56,581 nucleotides of DNA from Zoogloeaceae bacterium (GTDB lineage: Bacteria > Pseudomonadota > Gammaproteobacteria > Burkholderiales > Rhodocyclaceae): assembly GCA_016791005.1 (NCBI GenBank), contig JAEUNY010000112.1, forward strand, positions 1-56,581. Direction: 5' to 3'. The notes under the pieces were generated by a model. That model was given only the letters and a program-made list of their open reading frames with translations, searched no databases and was not told where the DNA came from. Positions 23,258 to 33,971 of the stretch are shown here, one piece after another; positions within the stretch are counted from its first letter, which is position 1, and each line of letters opens with the position of its first letter. The position numbers and the translations under genes were made by a program.

Positions 23258-24268
23258 TCAGGCTGCTGGGTGGCCAGCCCCTGCGACGGCACGACGCAGA
23301 CGGTCGTTCACGGCGAGCCAGGCAGCATCGGTCGGCGGCGCTTCAAGCACGATGAGGGCGGCACCAGAGGTATCCGCAGCGCGCAGCGCCGCATAGAGAT
23401 CATGGGCGTATCCGGCCGGCTCGGCAGGCAGCATCCACCACGCATAGGGCTCCCCCGCCAGGGCTGGCTGGGTGTGGGCGATGACGGCGCAGCGGGCCCC
23501 GCTGTGACGCTGCATGTTCAGCACGTCCCGCAATCGGGGGGGTTGGACGATGCGGAGCGGGGTGCGGGGGGCATAGTGAGCCTCGAGCGCCCCCGAAACC
23601 CGCGGAACCCCGGGGGCCGGCCCGGCGGCCTGGCGCACGGCCGGATGTCGCCCGATCACGTTGGCAATCGCCTCCGGCGAGATAGCTCCGGGACGTAGGA
23701 TCTCTGGGGTATCGCGGGACAGATCGAGGATCGTGGATTCGATGCCGACCTGACAAGCGCCACCGTCAAGTACCAGACTGACCTTGTCCCCAAGTTCGGA
23801 CTGCACATGCTCCGCCGTGGTCGGGCTGATGCGACCGAATCGGTTGGCCGAGGGCGCCGCAATGCCGGAGCCGAAGGCGCGGAGTAGGCGCAGCGCCACA
23901 GGATGATTGGGCACCCGCACGCCGACCGTATCCTGGCCGCCGGTGACGATGTCCGGTACCTCGTCGGAGCGCCGCAGGATCAGGGTGAGCGGCCCGGGCC
24001 AAAAAGCCCGCGCCAGGGCGATGGCCTCCTTCGGCACGCTCGCCGCCCAGACTGGCAGCGCCTCGGCATCGCCAAGATGCACGATCACGGGATGATCGGC
24101 CGGGCGGCCCTTGGCTGCGAAGATTTTGCCGACCGCGTCCGCGTTCAGGGCATCGGCCCCGAGGCCATAGACCGTTTCCGTCGGCAAGGCAACCAATTCG
24201 CCCGCCCGCAGGAAGTCCACCGCCCGCTGAATCTGGGCGTCGTCCACGACGGGCGAAACCTCACTCAT
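23258..24268 (-). CDS. sua5: L-threonylcarbamoyladenylate synthase (Sua5 type)
   Basis: Makes threonylcarbamoyl-AMP from threonine, bicarbonate and ATP for the t6A modification of ANN-decoding tRNAs. The 336 residues are long for TsaC and fit the two-domain Sua5 form. The YrdC domain (to about 205) has ALPTETVYGLGADAL, KGRPADHPVIVH, WPGPLTLIL and GIAAPSANRFG. A linker with GVPRVSGALEAHYAP leads to the C-terminal Sua5 domain. I chose the ATG at 24268, overlapping the purK stop (ATGAGTGA); the longer frame is a shadow of purK. Last gene of the purE-purK-sua5 run. Confidence 0.93.
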   Translation of the reverse strand: MSEVSPVVDDAQIQRAVDFLRAGELVALPTETVYGLGADALNADAVGKIFAAKGRPADHPVIVHLGDAEALPVWAASVPKEAIALARAFWPGPLTLILRRSDEVPDIVTGGQDTVGVRVPNHPVALRLLRAFGSGIAAPSANRFGRISPTTAEHVQSELGDKVSLVLDGGACQVGIESTILDLSRDTPEILRPGAISPEAIANVIGRHPAVRQAAGPAPGVPRVSGALEAHYAPRTPLRIVQPPRLRDVLNMQRHSGARCAVIAHTQPALAGEPYAWWMLPAEPAGYAHDLYAALRAADTSGAALIVLEAPPTDAAWLAVNDRLRRAVAGAGHPAA

Positions 24269-25415
24269 CACGGATGCCGATGGCCTGGCGGGCCGCCATC
24301 GCGCGCTCGACTGCCTGAACCGCGTCCTCGCACACCACCGTGAAGTGGCCCATCTTGCGCCCGTGGCGGGCGTGGTGCTTGGCGTACAGATGAAGGCGCA
24401 AGCCGGGAACGGCGGCAAGGACGGACCAGTCTGGCTCGCGATAATGACCGTGGGGATCGCCGTTCTCGAACCACAATTCACCCAGCAGATTGACCATCAC
24501 CGCCGGGGAATGTTGGCGGGGCAGCCCCAAGGGCAGGCCGCACAGGGCGCGCACCTGCTGGTCGTACTGGCTGGTCACACAGGCGTCGAGGGTATGGTGG
24601 CCGCTGTTGTGGGGGCGTGGTGCCATTTCATTGACCAGCAGCTCGCCACGGCAAACGAAGAATTCCACGCCCAGTGTACCGACATAATCCAGGGCCTGCG
24701 CGATGCGCTCGGCGACCTCCTGAGCAGAATCCTGCTGGCAGACCGACGCCCGAGCCGGGGCGATGGTGACGTCCAGAATGCCGCGGCGATGGCTGTTTTC
24801 CGCGGGCGGAAAGACGGCCACCGCCCCGGCCTCGTCCCGGGCCAGCACGACCGAAACCTCGTAGTCGAGGCTCAGCATCTTTTCAAGTACGCAGGGTTCG
24901 TTCTGGAACTGGTGGAAGGCATGGAGCGCCTCGGCCCGGTCCGCAACCCGGGCCTGCCCCTTGCCGTCGTAGCCAAAGCGGGCCACCTTCAGGACCGCCG
25001 GAAACAGCCCCGCGTTGGCGGCGGTGATGTCAGCCTCCCCGCGAATGACCGCGAAGGGTCCGTGGGGCAGGCCGTGATCCCGCAGGAAGGTCTTTTCCGC
25101 AATGCGGTTCTGGCATACCGCGACGGCCTGGGCCGAGGGCCGCACCGGAACGAATTTGGCGAGGTAATCCAGAGTCTCTGCCGGTACATTCTCGAATTCG
25201 GTGGTGATGCCCGCGCAGCCTTCCGCCAATTCATCCAGGGCGGCGTATTCGTCATAGCCGGCCACCAGATGGCGATCGGCGATCAGCCCGGCCGGGCTAT
25301 GGGAATCCGGATCCAGCACCCAAACCTTGTAGCCCATTTCGTGGGCGGCGGAAACGAAGAAGCGGCCCAACTGGCCGCCTCCCAGCATGCCCAACCTGGC
25401 TGGGGGCAGAATCAT
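24261..25415 (-). CDS. purK: N5-carboxyaminoimidazole ribonucleotide synthase
   Basis: ATP-grasp enzyme that carboxylates AIR to N5-CAIR with bicarbonate in purine synthesis. The 384 residues start [17 protein letters not shown], the typical N-domain, with the ATP-grasp features [12 protein letters not shown] and the late [18 protein letters not shown] signature. The ATG overlaps the purE stop (ATGA), so PurE and PurK are coupled, as their consecutive reactions suggest. Length is normal. Confidence 0.95.
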   Translation of the reverse strand: MILPPARLGMLGGGQLGRFFVSAAHEMGYKVWVLDPDSHSPAGLIADRHLVAGYDEYAALDELAEGCAGITTEFENVPAETLDYLAKFVPVRPSAQAVAVCQNRIAEKTFLRDHGLPHGPFAVIRGEADITAANAGLFPAVLKVARFGYDGKGQARVADRAEALHAFHQFQNEPCVLEKMLSLDYEVSVVLARDEAGAVAVFPPAENSHRRGILDVTIAPARASVCQQDSAQEVAERIAQALDYVGTLGVEFFVCRGELLVNEMAPRPHNSGHHTLDACVTSQYDQQVRALCGLPLGLPRQHSPAVMVNLLGELWFENGDPHGHYREPDWSVLAAVPGLRLHLYAKHHARHGRKMGHFTVVCEDAVQAVERAMAARQAIGIRDE

Positions 25416-25915
25416 GGCAATGGGTCCAGAGTCATGGCGAGCACCGTGTCGGTCTGCCGCTGACGGAAATCAGCCAAACGACCGGCAAGATCCTCATCCT
25501 CCACCGCCAGCAGGGACACTGCGAAGAGCCCGGCGTTGGCCGCCCCCGCTTCGCCAATGGCGAAGGTGGCGACTGGAACTCCCTTGGGCATCTGGACGAT
25601 GGAGAGCAGGGAATCCTGACCCGACAGCGCCCGGGACTGGACCGGCACGCCAAGCACCGGCAAGGTGGTTTTCGCCGCCACCATGCCCGGCAGATGGGCC
25701 GCCCCCCCCGCGCCGGCGATGATGGCCTTGAGCCCCCGCCCGCGAGCAGACTCCGCATAGTCGAACATCAGGTCCGGCGTGCGGTGGGCGGACACGACGC
25801 GGGCTTCGAAGGGCACGCCAAAATCCGTCAAGATCCGGGCCGCGGCCTGCATGGTTGGCCAATCGGAATTGGAGCCCATGATGATGCCGACCACGGGCAG
25901 AGGGGCGTCACTCAT
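25412..25915 (-). CDS. purE: N5-CAIR mutase
   Basis: Converts N5-CAIR to CAIR. The 167 residues show the class I PurE pattern: [14 protein letters not shown] near the start, [15 protein letters not shown] with the catalytic histidine, and [17 protein letters not shown]. It lies one base after the folD stop and overlaps purK, so folD-purE-purK-sua5 look like one transcript linking folate C1 units and purine synthesis. Confidence 0.96.
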   Translation of the reverse strand: MSDAPLPVVGIIMGSNSDWPTMQAAARILTDFGVPFEARVVSAHRTPDLMFDYAESARGRGLKAIIAGAGGAAHLPGMVAAKTTLPVLGVPVQSRALSGQDSLLSIVQMPKGVPVATFAIGEAGAANAGLFAVSLLAVEDEDLAGRLADFRQRQTDTVLAMTLDPLP

Positions 25916-25916
25916 C

Positions 25917-26792
25917 TCAGACTCCCTGGGCCCGGGCGGCTCGCCGGGCGGATTCGACGGTATTGGCCAACAGCATGGTGATGGTCATCGGCCCCACGCC
26001 ACCGGGGACCGGCGTCAGCACCCCAGCCACCTTCCGCACCGATTCGAAATCCACGTCGCCGCAGAGCTTGCCAGCGTTGGGCCCCTCTTTCAGGCGGTTG
26101 ATGCCGACGTCGATGACGGCGGCGCCCGGCCGCACCATGTCGCCGGTCACGAAACCCGGGCGCCCAACCGCTGCGACGAGGATGTCGGCCCGCCGGGTGT
26201 GCTCCGCCAGATCTCGGGTCTGGGAATGGCAGACGGTGACCGTCGCCCCGGCCCGCAGGAGCAGCATCGCCATGGGCTTGCCGACGATGTTGGAACGCCC
26301 GATGACCACGGCGTGGGCGCCCTTAACCGGCACCTCGGCGGCTTCAAGCATCTTCATCACGCCGTGGGGAGTGCACGGGAAAAAAGCTTCCTGGCCCTGG
26401 GAGAGCCGGCCGACGTTTTCGGCATGGAAGCCGTCCACGTCCTTGGTCACGCTGATCGCCTCGAGCACCGCGGCTTCGTCGAACTGGGGCGGCAGGGGCA
26501 ACTGGACCAGGATGCCATGGACGCTCGGATCTGCGTTCAGTTCGGCGATTCGGGCGAGTACCGTGTCCGGGTCAGCATCCTGCGGATAATCGAAACGCAG
26601 GGAACGGATCCCCGCCTTTTCGCAGGCTGCGACCTTGTTGCGAACGTAAACGGCCGAGGCAGGGTCGGCCCCCACCAGAATCACCGCCAAGCACGGCTGC
26701 ACGCCCCGGGCCGTGAGGGCGGCGGCGTCTTCCGCCAACTGCCCGCGCACCGAGGCCGACAAGGCATTGCCATCGAGAATGTGAGCCGTCAT
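25917..26792 (-). CDS. folD: Methylenetetrahydrofolate dehydrogenase / cyclohydrolase
   Basis: Bifunctional NADP-dependent enzyme that interconverts 5,10-methylene- and 10-formyl-tetrahydrofolate. The 291 residues include [14 protein letters not shown] with the catalytic lysine, GILVQLPLP, the NADP-binding [14 protein letters not shown] and the C-terminal [13 protein letters not shown]. Length is normal. It is first in the run leading to purE and supplies formyl groups for the same pathway. The 71-base gap to the upstream response regulator could hold its promoter. Confidence 0.95.
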   Translation of the reverse strand: MTAHILDGNALSASVRGQLAEDAAALTARGVQPCLAVILVGADPASAVYVRNKVAACEKAGIRSLRFDYPQDADPDTVLARIAELNADPSVHGILVQLPLPPQFDEAAVLEAISVTKDVDGFHAENVGRLSQGQEAFFPCTPHGVMKMLEAAEVPVKGAHAVVIGRSNIVGKPMAMLLLRAGATVTVCHSQTRDLAEHTRRADILVAAVGRPGFVTGDMVRPGAAVIDVGINRLKEGPNAGKLCGDVDFESVRKVAGVLTPVPGGVGPMTITMLLANTVESARRAARAQGV

Positions 26793-26863
26793 GACTTCGG
26801 TTCCAAACGGAAAACCCGTGATTTTATCAGAACTTATCGGCGATTCACTAAGCTCGCCCCCGG

Positions 26864-27475
26864 CTAGGCCCCGTCCTTTCGCTGGGTGTCGAGGCCGACG
26901 ACTGCCTGCACGAGTTCAGCCAGAGAACCCGCAGCCATCTTTTCCATGACCCGGGCCCGATGAACCTCCACGGTCTTGATGCTGATATCCAGGTCGTCCG
27001 CAATCTGCTTGTTCAAACGCCCGGCGACGATCAAGTCCAGCACTTCGCGCTCCCGGGCAGTCAGGAGCCCGAGGCGACGTGCAACCTCCGCCTCCTGGCG
27101 CAAGCGTCCCCGCTGGGCCCGCTCCCGAGCCAGGCAATCGCCGACGAGATCGAGCATGTCCTTGTCGTTGAACGGCTTTTCGATGAAGTCTGCCGCACCT
27201 TTCTTGAGCGCCAGAACCGCCATCGGGACGTCGCCATGACCGGTGATGAACACCACAGGCAAGACGCAATGGCGGCGCTGCAGGGTCTCGAACAACTCCA
27301 GTCCGCTCATTCCCGGCATGCGTACATCCAGGATCAGGCACCCGGTCATGGTGGCCGAGTACGCGGCGAGGAAGTCCTCGGCCGAACCGAACCCGGTGGC
27401 CGCGAAGCCATGGGAATCGAGGAGCCAAAGAAGGGAATCCCGCAGGGCCTCATCGTCGTCGACGACGTAGATCAT
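26864..27475 (-). CDS. FixJ-family response regulator
   Basis: A 203-residue two-domain regulator. The receiver domain ([19 protein letters not shown]) has D-D near the start, the phospho-accepting D in [12 protein letters not shown] and the lysine in IEKPFND. A linker leads to a LuxR/NarL helix-turn-helix with [20 protein letters not shown] and [16 protein letters not shown] chose the ATG at 27475, 4 bases after the kinase stop; the longer frame is antisense noise. With the kinase it forms a FixLJ-type pair. Its target is unknown, but the divergently placed pyruvate dehydrogenase operon is the nearest candidate. Confidence 0.93.
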   Translation of the reverse strand: MIYVVDDDEALRDSLLWLLDSHGFAATGFGSAEDFLAAYSATMTGCLILDVRMPGMSGLELFETLQRRHCVLPVVFITGHGDVPMAVLALKKGAADFIEKPFNDKDMLDLVGDCLARERAQRGRLRQEAEVARRLGLLTAREREVLDLIVAGRLNKQIADDLDISIKTVEVHRARVMEKMAAGSLAELVQAVVGLDTQRKDGA

Positions 27476-27479
27476 CTGG

Positions 27480-30209
27480 TCAGGCAGATTCTGCGAAGGG
27501 GACACCGGCGGTCTCCAGCGGAAGGGTGAAGTGGAATATGGTACCCCCATCCGGGTTCGGCTCGACCCACAGCCGCCCGCCGTGAAATTCGATGATGGAG
27601 CGGCAGATGTTGAGGCCCATCCCCATCCCCTCTGCCTTGGTGGTGAAGAAGGGCTTGAAGAGGCGCTCCAGATCCTCGTCGCTGATGCCGTGCCCACGAT
27701 CGGCCACCGAGACCTGGACCATTCCCCCCGCGACCTCCCGCGCTCTCACCTCGAGAACCCGCGCCTCAGCAGGGGTCGCCGCCATGGCTTCGGCGCCATT
27801 GCGCAGCAGGTTCAGCACCACCTGCTCGACCATGATGCGGTCGGCGAACACGGCCGGCAGCGTGTCGGGGACGTCCACCACCAGCTTGACCCCGGCCCGC
27901 CGGGTGTTGAGTTCCGCCATAGTTTGGGCGTCGTCCATGACTTCGGCCAGGGACACGGCGGCCCGCCGGGGTTCGCTTTTGCGCACGAAGTCCCGAATCC
28001 GGCGGATGATCTTGCCTGCCCGCTCGGCCTGGGAGGCGGCCTTTTCCATCGCCCCCAGCAGGTCTTCCGGGCGATAGTGGCCGGAGCGTAGCCGGGTCAC
28101 GCAGCCCATGCTGTAATTGGTGATCGCCGCGAGGGGCTGATTGAGTTCGTGGGCGAGGGTGGAGGCCATTTCCCCCATGGTGATCAGGCGCGAGGTGCTG
28201 GCGAGGCGCTCTTCCTGCTCCCGCGCCACCTGCTCCATGTGCTTGCGATCGGTGATCTCGGTGGCGACCCCCATGCGCACCACCCGCCCGTCCACCCAGC
28301 GGGTGGCCAGCTCCCGCACGTGGTACCAGCGGCCGGACAAGGGGTGCTGCAGTTCGCCGTCGAAGAGGTCGGTGGGCACATCCTGCGGCCCCAGGTTGCG
28401 AGGATCGACCCGGTAATCGCCCCGCTCCGGCTGAGGGACGGCCGCCCCCCGGGCGCTGCGCCCCACGGCGTCGAAGCCGTGGATGACCTTGAAAGCCCGA
28501 TTGGCGAAGAGGATCTCGTCGGTCCGCGCGTCGGCCACGAAAACCGCGGTCTCCAGGCCGTCGAGCACTGCCTCGAAGCGCTGCTGGGCCGCTTCCAGAT
28601 TGGCCCGGATGCGCTTCGGTTCGGTAATGTCGGTCACCGCCGCCATCCAGCCGGTCTGAACGCCGGCCGTATCGATGAGGGGCGAGAGGTAGAAGCGGGT
28701 GTCGATCCGCTCGCCGTCCTTGCGCCGGACCCGCATCTCAAATCCCCCCGGCGGCGCCCTACCCGCGAGGGTCAGGGCGAGGTAGCGGGCGCACAGATCC
28801 ATCTCCTCCACCGGCCAATAGGGAAACGGCGGCAGAGCCCCCACCAGTTCCTCGGCGCCCAAACCCACCATCCGGCAGAAGGCACGGTTGACATAGGTGA
28901 TGCGGCCTTCCATGTCGATCGCCCGCATGCCGGTCACCATGGAATCCTCCATGGCTTTGCGGAACGAAGATTCGGCCTGGAGGGCTTCTTCCGCTGCCTT
29001 GCGGGCCGTGACGTCGCTGCCCACCCCGTAAATGAGGCGCTCATCGAGGACCGGGTTGAAGCTCCAGGCGAGCCACTTGTAATAGCCGTCGGCGCAGCGG
29101 CAGCGCAGTTCGAAGCGCACCGGCTGCCCCGCCGCGAGGGCGCGCAACTGCTCCACCGCCCCGGGCAGATCCTTGGGGTGGATCAGGTCGAGAAAATTGC
29201 GGCCAGGCAGATCCTCCGGGCTGTAGCCGAGCACCGTCTCGAAGGCTGGATTGCATCGCCGGAACACGCTGTCCAGCCCCACCACACACAGCGGATCGAG
29301 GGAGAAGTTGAAGAGCCGGTCCCGCTCCTTTTCCATCTGCAACTGGCCCCGCCGGCTGCCCCGCAATACCCAGAGACTCCATAGCATGAGCACCGACAAA
29401 CCGGCGATGGCTGCGGTGGGCAGGCTGCGGGGCACTCCCCCGACCCGCTGCAGCGCCGTCGCCCGCAGCACCAGGCCATGCCCCGGCGGATCCAGGGGAA
29501 GCTGCACGTCGAGGGTTTCATCCAGGGCCCGCATCGCCCCATTGGCGGCCAATTCCACACCCTCCGGACCGATCAGGGCGATGCGGTACTTGTCGCCCAG
29601 CCAACCCGGAATCAGATGGCGCACCATCCGATCGGCGCCGTATACGCCCACCACGGCGCCGAAGGGGCGCCCTCCCCGCGTAACCGGCGCAAAGACATCG
29701 ATGACCCAATGATCGCGGGTTCGGACGTAGGGGGGCCCATAGACCGCACGCCCCCATTTCAGGGCGAGGGAAAAGGGCTCGAGCTGCAGAAAGTGGAGAT
29801 GATCCCCGACCGGCCAGTCCGTCTCCCCTTCCGATGCGTTCCAGCGCGCCCTCTCCCCCACATCCACCCAGACGATCGATTCCAGCTCCGGATTGGCCAC
29901 CATGAACTGGGCCGCGCGGCTGCGGAACTCGTCTTCCGTCAGACTTCCACGGCCGATCTCCCTCGCGAGTTGCCCCAGAAACTCTTCCGTGCTCTGGGTG
30001 TGGAGACGGATCGTCTGTTCGGCCCACTGCACATCCCGGGTCACGGCGGCGCGCTGGTTGCGCACCTCTTCCGCCTGCAGAGCCCAGACCAGGGCCAGCA
30101 TGACTGCCGCAAAGGCCACCACCGCAAGATAAGGCGCGCCAACCGCCCACCGCCCGGGAAACCGCCCCGGGGCGAGCGACGGCGCCGACGAAGTGTCGCC
30201 TGTGTCCAT
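27480..30209 (-). CDS. Multi-PAS sensor histidine kinase (FixL-like)
   Basis: A 909-residue inner-membrane kinase. A transmembrane helix near 24-45 and a second near 265-285 enclose a periplasmic CHASE/Cache-like sensor. Three PAS/PAC segments follow (starting near FNFSLDPLCVVGLD, FRKAMEDSMVTGMRAIDMEG and FEAVLDGLETAVFVADA, the first ending in the PAC-like DGYYKWLAWSFNPVLDE). Then a HisKA domain with the phospho-histidine in LAHELNQPLAAITNYS, and a HATPase with NLLRNGAEA, DRGHGI and GMGMGLNICRSI. The HisKA and HATPase are of the FixL/DctB type. No heme-PAS signature is evident to me, so oxygen sensing is not claimed. It is followed by its FixJ-like partner. Confidence 0.92.
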   Translation of the reverse strand: MDTGDTSSAPSLAPGRFPGRWAVGAPYLAVVAFAAVMLALVWALQAEEVRNQRAAVTRDVQWAEQTIRLHTQSTEEFLGQLAREIGRGSLTEDEFRSRAAQFMVANPELESIVWVDVGERARWNASEGETDWPVGDHLHFLQLEPFSLALKWGRAVYGPPYVRTRDHWVIDVFAPVTRGGRPFGAVVGVYGADRMVRHLIPGWLGDKYRIALIGPEGVELAANGAMRALDETLDVQLPLDPPGHGLVLRATALQRVGGVPRSLPTAAIAGLSVLMLWSLWVLRGSRRGQLQMEKERDRLFNFSLDPLCVVGLDSVFRRCNPAFETVLGYSPEDLPGRNFLDLIHPKDLPGAVEQLRALAAGQPVRFELRCRCADGYYKWLAWSFNPVLDERLIYGVGSDVTARKAAEEALQAESSFRKAMEDSMVTGMRAIDMEGRITYVNRAFCRMVGLGAEELVGALPPFPYWPVEEMDLCARYLALTLAGRAPPGGFEMRVRRKDGERIDTRFYLSPLIDTAGVQTGWMAAVTDITEPKRIRANLEAAQQRFEAVLDGLETAVFVADARTDEILFANRAFKVIHGFDAVGRSARGAAVPQPERGDYRVDPRNLGPQDVPTDLFDGELQHPLSGRWYHVRELATRWVDGRVVRMGVATEITDRKHMEQVAREQEERLASTSRLITMGEMASTLAHELNQPLAAITNYSMGCVTRLRSGHYRPEDLLGAMEKAASQAERAGKIIRRIRDFVRKSEPRRAAVSLAEVMDDAQTMAELNTRRAGVKLVVDVPDTLPAVFADRIMVEQVVLNLLRNGAEAMAATPAEARVLEVRAREVAGGMVQVSVADRGHGISDEDLERLFKPFFTTKAEGMGMGLNICRSIIEFHGGRLWVEPNPDGGTIFHFTLPLETAGVPFAESA

Positions 30210-31272
30210 GCCCCTCCCCTGAGCAGGCCGTGACCACGGGGCCCATCACGCCCCGTGGAGTCTGGCGTCATTTTTCTCCCCTGACCGCCTCTGCCCCATC
30301 AGGACTTTCCCTAATGTCTGCCCCAATTACGTGTTTTCTCGAATGTCCACCCGGCGACCGCCCACGTACAGTGGCCGCCATCGAGGAGGAACAGGGAGAA
30401 GGCCGTGACGCCACATTTCATTCCATGCCGTCCCCCGCGGGTTCCCCAGGGATCGCCGGGTGACGGCCTGGGCCACCGCCGACTTCCCGCGGCCCCGGGG
30501 TTCGCTGCCGGGGAGCGGACGGCCACCGGATTTCGCCGGGGATCCAGCCCGGAGCCAGCAGGGCCGCAAAGGGTCCGCGCTGCCATTTCACCCGCGGCAA
30601 GGCGGGGGTATGATTCAGTGCTTTCGCTCGCCGCCCGATGCCGCATTCGGCACGGATCCCGCGGCGGGTACCTCCGGGAAGCGCTAGAGACCCCCTTAAA
30701 AGAAAAGGTCGATGGTGTCGTGATGATTTGTGAAGAACGTCCGTTCTCTGATGACCATCACGTCACTGTCACGAGCACCCGCACGATCTCGGCGGGCTTG
30801 GCAAAAGACGGGCGAAGCCAGCCCGCCTCCGGCGAGAGCCGGCCATGAGCCCCCATCGCACGGCCGTGGTCACGCTTCCCGCTTTCAGGTACGACCGGGG
30901 GATCTCCCTCTCCCTCCCCTTTCCCCCGGTCGTTTTTTTTCCACTCATCCGGATGAGCGGCCCCACTGCGCGACGCAGCGGTGGGCTGGCGGCCATAGGC
31001 CGACCCGGATCCTCGCCCCACTTCCCCGTCAAACCCGATCGGCGGCGCCTGCGCTGCGACGGGGTTATTGCGGGTGCCACCGGGGCTTCAATATGCAGGG
31101 AGGGAGGAACCCCCACACAGATACGACACCGATCGCGTTTCACATACTGAAACGCATTTCTGTATTGTAAAATTTCGACGGCGCGTATAAGATCATCTCT
31201 ACGCGGATGAAATGCCGCGTCGCGGCCGCTACCCGCGGCCCTACCGACGCAGTAACAAAAAGGAGAGAGACC
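30210..31272. other. 1-kb divergent regulatory region between the sensor kinase and aceE
   Basis: No gene is supported here. A 147-codon plus-strand frame (30405-30848) has no recognisable domain and poor coding character. The right-hand 140 bases are AT-rich and hold the palindrome and possible promoter of aceE. The left part should hold the kinase promoter. I could not find a known riboswitch or small RNA. Confidence 0.4.
31135..31191 (+). promoter_or_regulatory. Operator-like palindrome and candidate promoter of aceE
   Basis: GCGTTTCA and TGAAACGC (31135-31142 and 31148-31155) form a perfect 8-bp inverted repeat around CATAC. Possible -10 boxes follow: TAAAAT at 31168-31173 and TATAAG at 31186-31191 (with TTGTAA 15 bases before the second). 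If the first is used, the palindrome overlaps the -35 region and a repressor site is likely; if the second, an activator site is possible. Confidence 0.45.
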
Positions 31273-33951
31273 ATGACACCCACACAAAATGTGCTCCTGC
31301 AATCCGATCCGGATACCCAGGAAACTCAGGAATGGCTGGACGCCCTGCGAGGCGTGATCGACCAGGAAGGCGCCGAACGCGGCCATTTCCTGATCGAGAA
31401 ACTGATCGAGGAGGGGCGCGAAGCCGGCATCAATATTCCGTACTCGGCCACCACCCAGTACATCAACACCATCCCCGCCGATCAGCAGCCCAAGTACCCC
31501 GGTGATCCGGACATGGAGATCAAGCTCCACTCCTACATCCGCTGGAACGCCATGGCGATGGTGGTGCGGGCCAACAAGCACACCAACGTGGGCGGCCACA
31601 TCGCCTCCTTCGCCTCCTCCGCGGCCCTCTACGACGTGGGCTTCTCCCACTTCTGGAAGAGCATCAACCACGACAGTGGTGGCGACATGATCTACTTCCA
31701 GGGCCACTCGGTTCCCGGGGTCTATTCCCGCGCCTACATGCTGGGCCGTCTGAGCGATGATCAGATGGACAGCTTCCGCCAGGAAGTGGATGGCAAAGGC
31801 ATTTCGTCCTACCCCCACCCCTGGCTGATGCCCGATTTCTGGCAGTTCCCCACCGTCTCCATGGGCTTGGGCCCGATCTGCGCGATCTACGCCGCCCGCT
31901 TCACCAAATACCTGGCCAGCCGCGGCCTCATCGACGCGGAGAAGGCAGCCACGCGCAAAGTGTGGGCCTTCCTCGGCGACGGCGAGACCGACGAGGTCGA
32001 ATCCCTGGGCGCCATCGGCATGGCCGCCCGGGAGAAGCTGGACAACCTGATCTTCGTCATCAACTGCAACCTGCAGCGCCTGGACGGCCCGGTGCGGGGC
32101 AATGGCAAGATCATTCAGGAACTGGAATCCGAATTCCGCGGCGCCGGCTGGAACGTCATCAAGCTGGTCTGGGGCACCCACTGGGACACCCTCTTCCAGC
32201 GCGACACCAAGGGCATCCTGAAGAAGCGGATGATGGAGCTGTGCGACGGCGAATATCAGACCTTCAAGGCCAAGAATGGCGCCTACGTCCGCGAGCACTT
32301 CTTCAACACCCCGGAGCTCCGGGCCCTGGTGGCCGACTGGACCGACGAACAGGTGTGGAACCTCAATCGCGGCGGTCATGACCTCTTCAAGATCTTCGCC
32401 GCCTACAACGCCGCAGTGAACCACAAGGGCCAGCCCACCCTGATCCTGGCCAAGACCATCAAGGGCTTCGGCATGGGCCAGGCCGGCGAAGCCATGAACA
32501 TCTCCCACCAGCAGAAGAAGCTGGATAAGGAGGCCATTGGCCGCTTCCGCGACCGCTTCGGCATCCCGGTGCCCGACGACAAGCTCGAGGAACTGCCCTA
32601 CCTGAAGTTCCCCGAAGACTCCGCGGAGTACAAATACATGATGCAGCGCCGGGTGGACCTGGGTGGTTTCCTGCCCCAGCGCCGCCGCGTCGCCGAAGCC
32701 CTGGCCGTGCCCGGCCTGGACACCTTCAAGGCCCTGCTGCAGGCCTCCGGCGAAGGGCGGGAGCTCTCCACCACGATGGCCATCGTGCGGATCATGAACA
32801 CCCTCCTCAAGGACAAGCAGATCGGCAAGAACATCGTCCCCATCGTCCCCGACGAGTCCCGCACCTTCGGCATGGAAGGCATGTTCCGCCAATACGGCAT
32901 CTGGAACCAGGAAGGCCAGAAGTATGTACCGGAAGACCATGACCAGCTCATGTTCTATAAGGAATCGGTGACGGGCCAGGTTCTGCAGGAAGGCATCAAC
33001 GAGGCCGGCTCCATGGCCGACTGGATCGCCGCCGGCACCGCCTACAGCGTGCACGGCGTGCAGATGGTCCCCTTCTACATCTTCTATTCCATGTTCGGCC
33101 TCCAGCGGACCATGGACATGTGCTGGGCGGCGGCGGATCAGCGCACCCGCGGCTTCCTCATCGGCGGCACCGCTGGACGCACCACGCTGAATGGCGAAGG
33201 CCTGCAGCACGAGGATGGCCACAGCCAGCTCCTGGCCCAGATGATCCCCAACTGCATCAGCTACGACCCGACCTTCCAGTACGAAGTGGCGGTCATCGTG
33301 CAAGACGGCATGCGCCGCATGTTCGCCGAGCAGGAAGATGTCTACTACTACATCACCGTGATGAACGAGAACTACGAGCACCCGGGCATGCCCGAAGGCG
33401 CCGAGGCCGACATCATCAAGGGGATGTACGCCTTCCGGAAGGGCGGCGACGGCAAAACCCGCGTCCAGCTCCTGGGTTCCGGCACCATCTTCAACGAGGT
33501 CATCGCCGCCGCCGACCTGCTCAAGAACGACTGGGGCGTGGAGGCCGACATCTGGGGTTGCCCGAGCTTCAACGAACTCGCCCGAAATGGTCAGGACACC
33601 GCTCGCTGGAACATGCTCCATCCGATGGAGGCGCCGAAGAAATCCCACGTCGAGCAGAAGCTCGAAGGCGCGTCGGGTCCTGTGGTGGCCGCCACGGACT
33701 ACATCAAGCTCTTCGCCGACCAGATCCGCCCCTTCGTCAAGCAGACCTACATCACGCTGGGCACCGACGGCTTCGGGCGCTCCGACACCCGGGAAAAGCT
33801 GCGTCACTTCTTCGAGGTGAACCGCTACTGGGTCACGCTGGCCGCCCTCAAGGCCCTGGCCGATGACGGACTCATCGAGCGCGACAAGGTGGCCGCCGCC
33901 CTGGTCAAGTACAACCTGGATCCGGCCAAGCCGAACCCCATGTCCGTCTGA
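31273..33951 (+). CDS. aceE: Pyruvate dehydrogenase E1 component (homodimeric)
   Basis: Thiamine-diphosphate enzyme that decarboxylates pyruvate and acetylates the lipoyl groups of E2. The 892 residues fit the AceE length. Seen: TNVGGHIASFASSA near the substrate region, the ThDP motif GDGETDE continuing to NCNLQRLDGPV, and the C-terminal VTLAALKALADDGLI. AGGAGAGAGA precedes the ATG at 31273; the frame extends further upstream but without signals. It is first of the aceE-aceF-lpdA operon, 20 bases before aceF. Confidence 0.97.
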   Translation: MTPTQNVLLQSDPDTQETQEWLDALRGVIDQEGAERGHFLIEKLIEEGREAGINIPYSATTQYINTIPADQQPKYPGDPDMEIKLHSYIRWNAMAMVVRANKHTNVGGHIASFASSAALYDVGFSHFWKSINHDSGGDMIYFQGHSVPGVYSRAYMLGRLSDDQMDSFRQEVDGKGISSYPHPWLMPDFWQFPTVSMGLGPICAIYAARFTKYLASRGLIDAEKAATRKVWAFLGDGETDEVESLGAIGMAAREKLDNLIFVINCNLQRLDGPVRGNGKIIQELESEFRGAGWNVIKLVWGTHWDTLFQRDTKGILKKRMMELCDGEYQTFKAKNGAYVREHFFNTPELRALVADWTDEQVWNLNRGGHDLFKIFAAYNAAVNHKGQPTLILAKTIKGFGMGQAGEAMNISHQQKKLDKEAIGRFRDRFGIPVPDDKLEELPYLKFPEDSAEYKYMMQRRVDLGGFLPQRRRVAEALAVPGLDTFKALLQASGEGRELSTTMAIVRIMNTLLKDKQIGKNIVPIVPDESRTFGMEGMFRQYGIWNQEGQKYVPEDHDQLMFYKESVTGQVLQEGINEAGSMADWIAAGTAYSVHGVQMVPFYIFYSMFGLQRTMDMCWAAADQRTRGFLIGGTAGRTTLNGEGLQHEDGHSQLLAQMIPNCISYDPTFQYEVAVIVQDGMRRMFAEQEDVYYYITVMNENYEHPGMPEGAEADIIKGMYAFRKGGDGKTRVQLLGSGTIFNEVIAAADLLKNDWGVEADIWGCPSFNELARNGQDTARWNMLHPMEAPKKSHVEQKLEGASGPVVAATDYIKLFADQIRPFVKQTYITLGTDGFGRSDTREKLRHFFEVNRYWVTLAALKALADDGLIERDKVAAALVKYNLDPAKPNPMSV

Positions 33952-33971
33952 GCACCGAAGGAGACAAAAAA

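Noticed and set aside
30405..30848. 147-codon plus-strand frame in the aceE upstream gap
   Set aside because: Pro/Arg-rich with no domain; codon use unlike neighbours; lies in a likely regulatory region.
30769..33807. 1012-codon minus-strand frame opposite aceE
   Set aside because: It is the antisense shadow of the pyruvate dehydrogenase gene and has no domain of its own.
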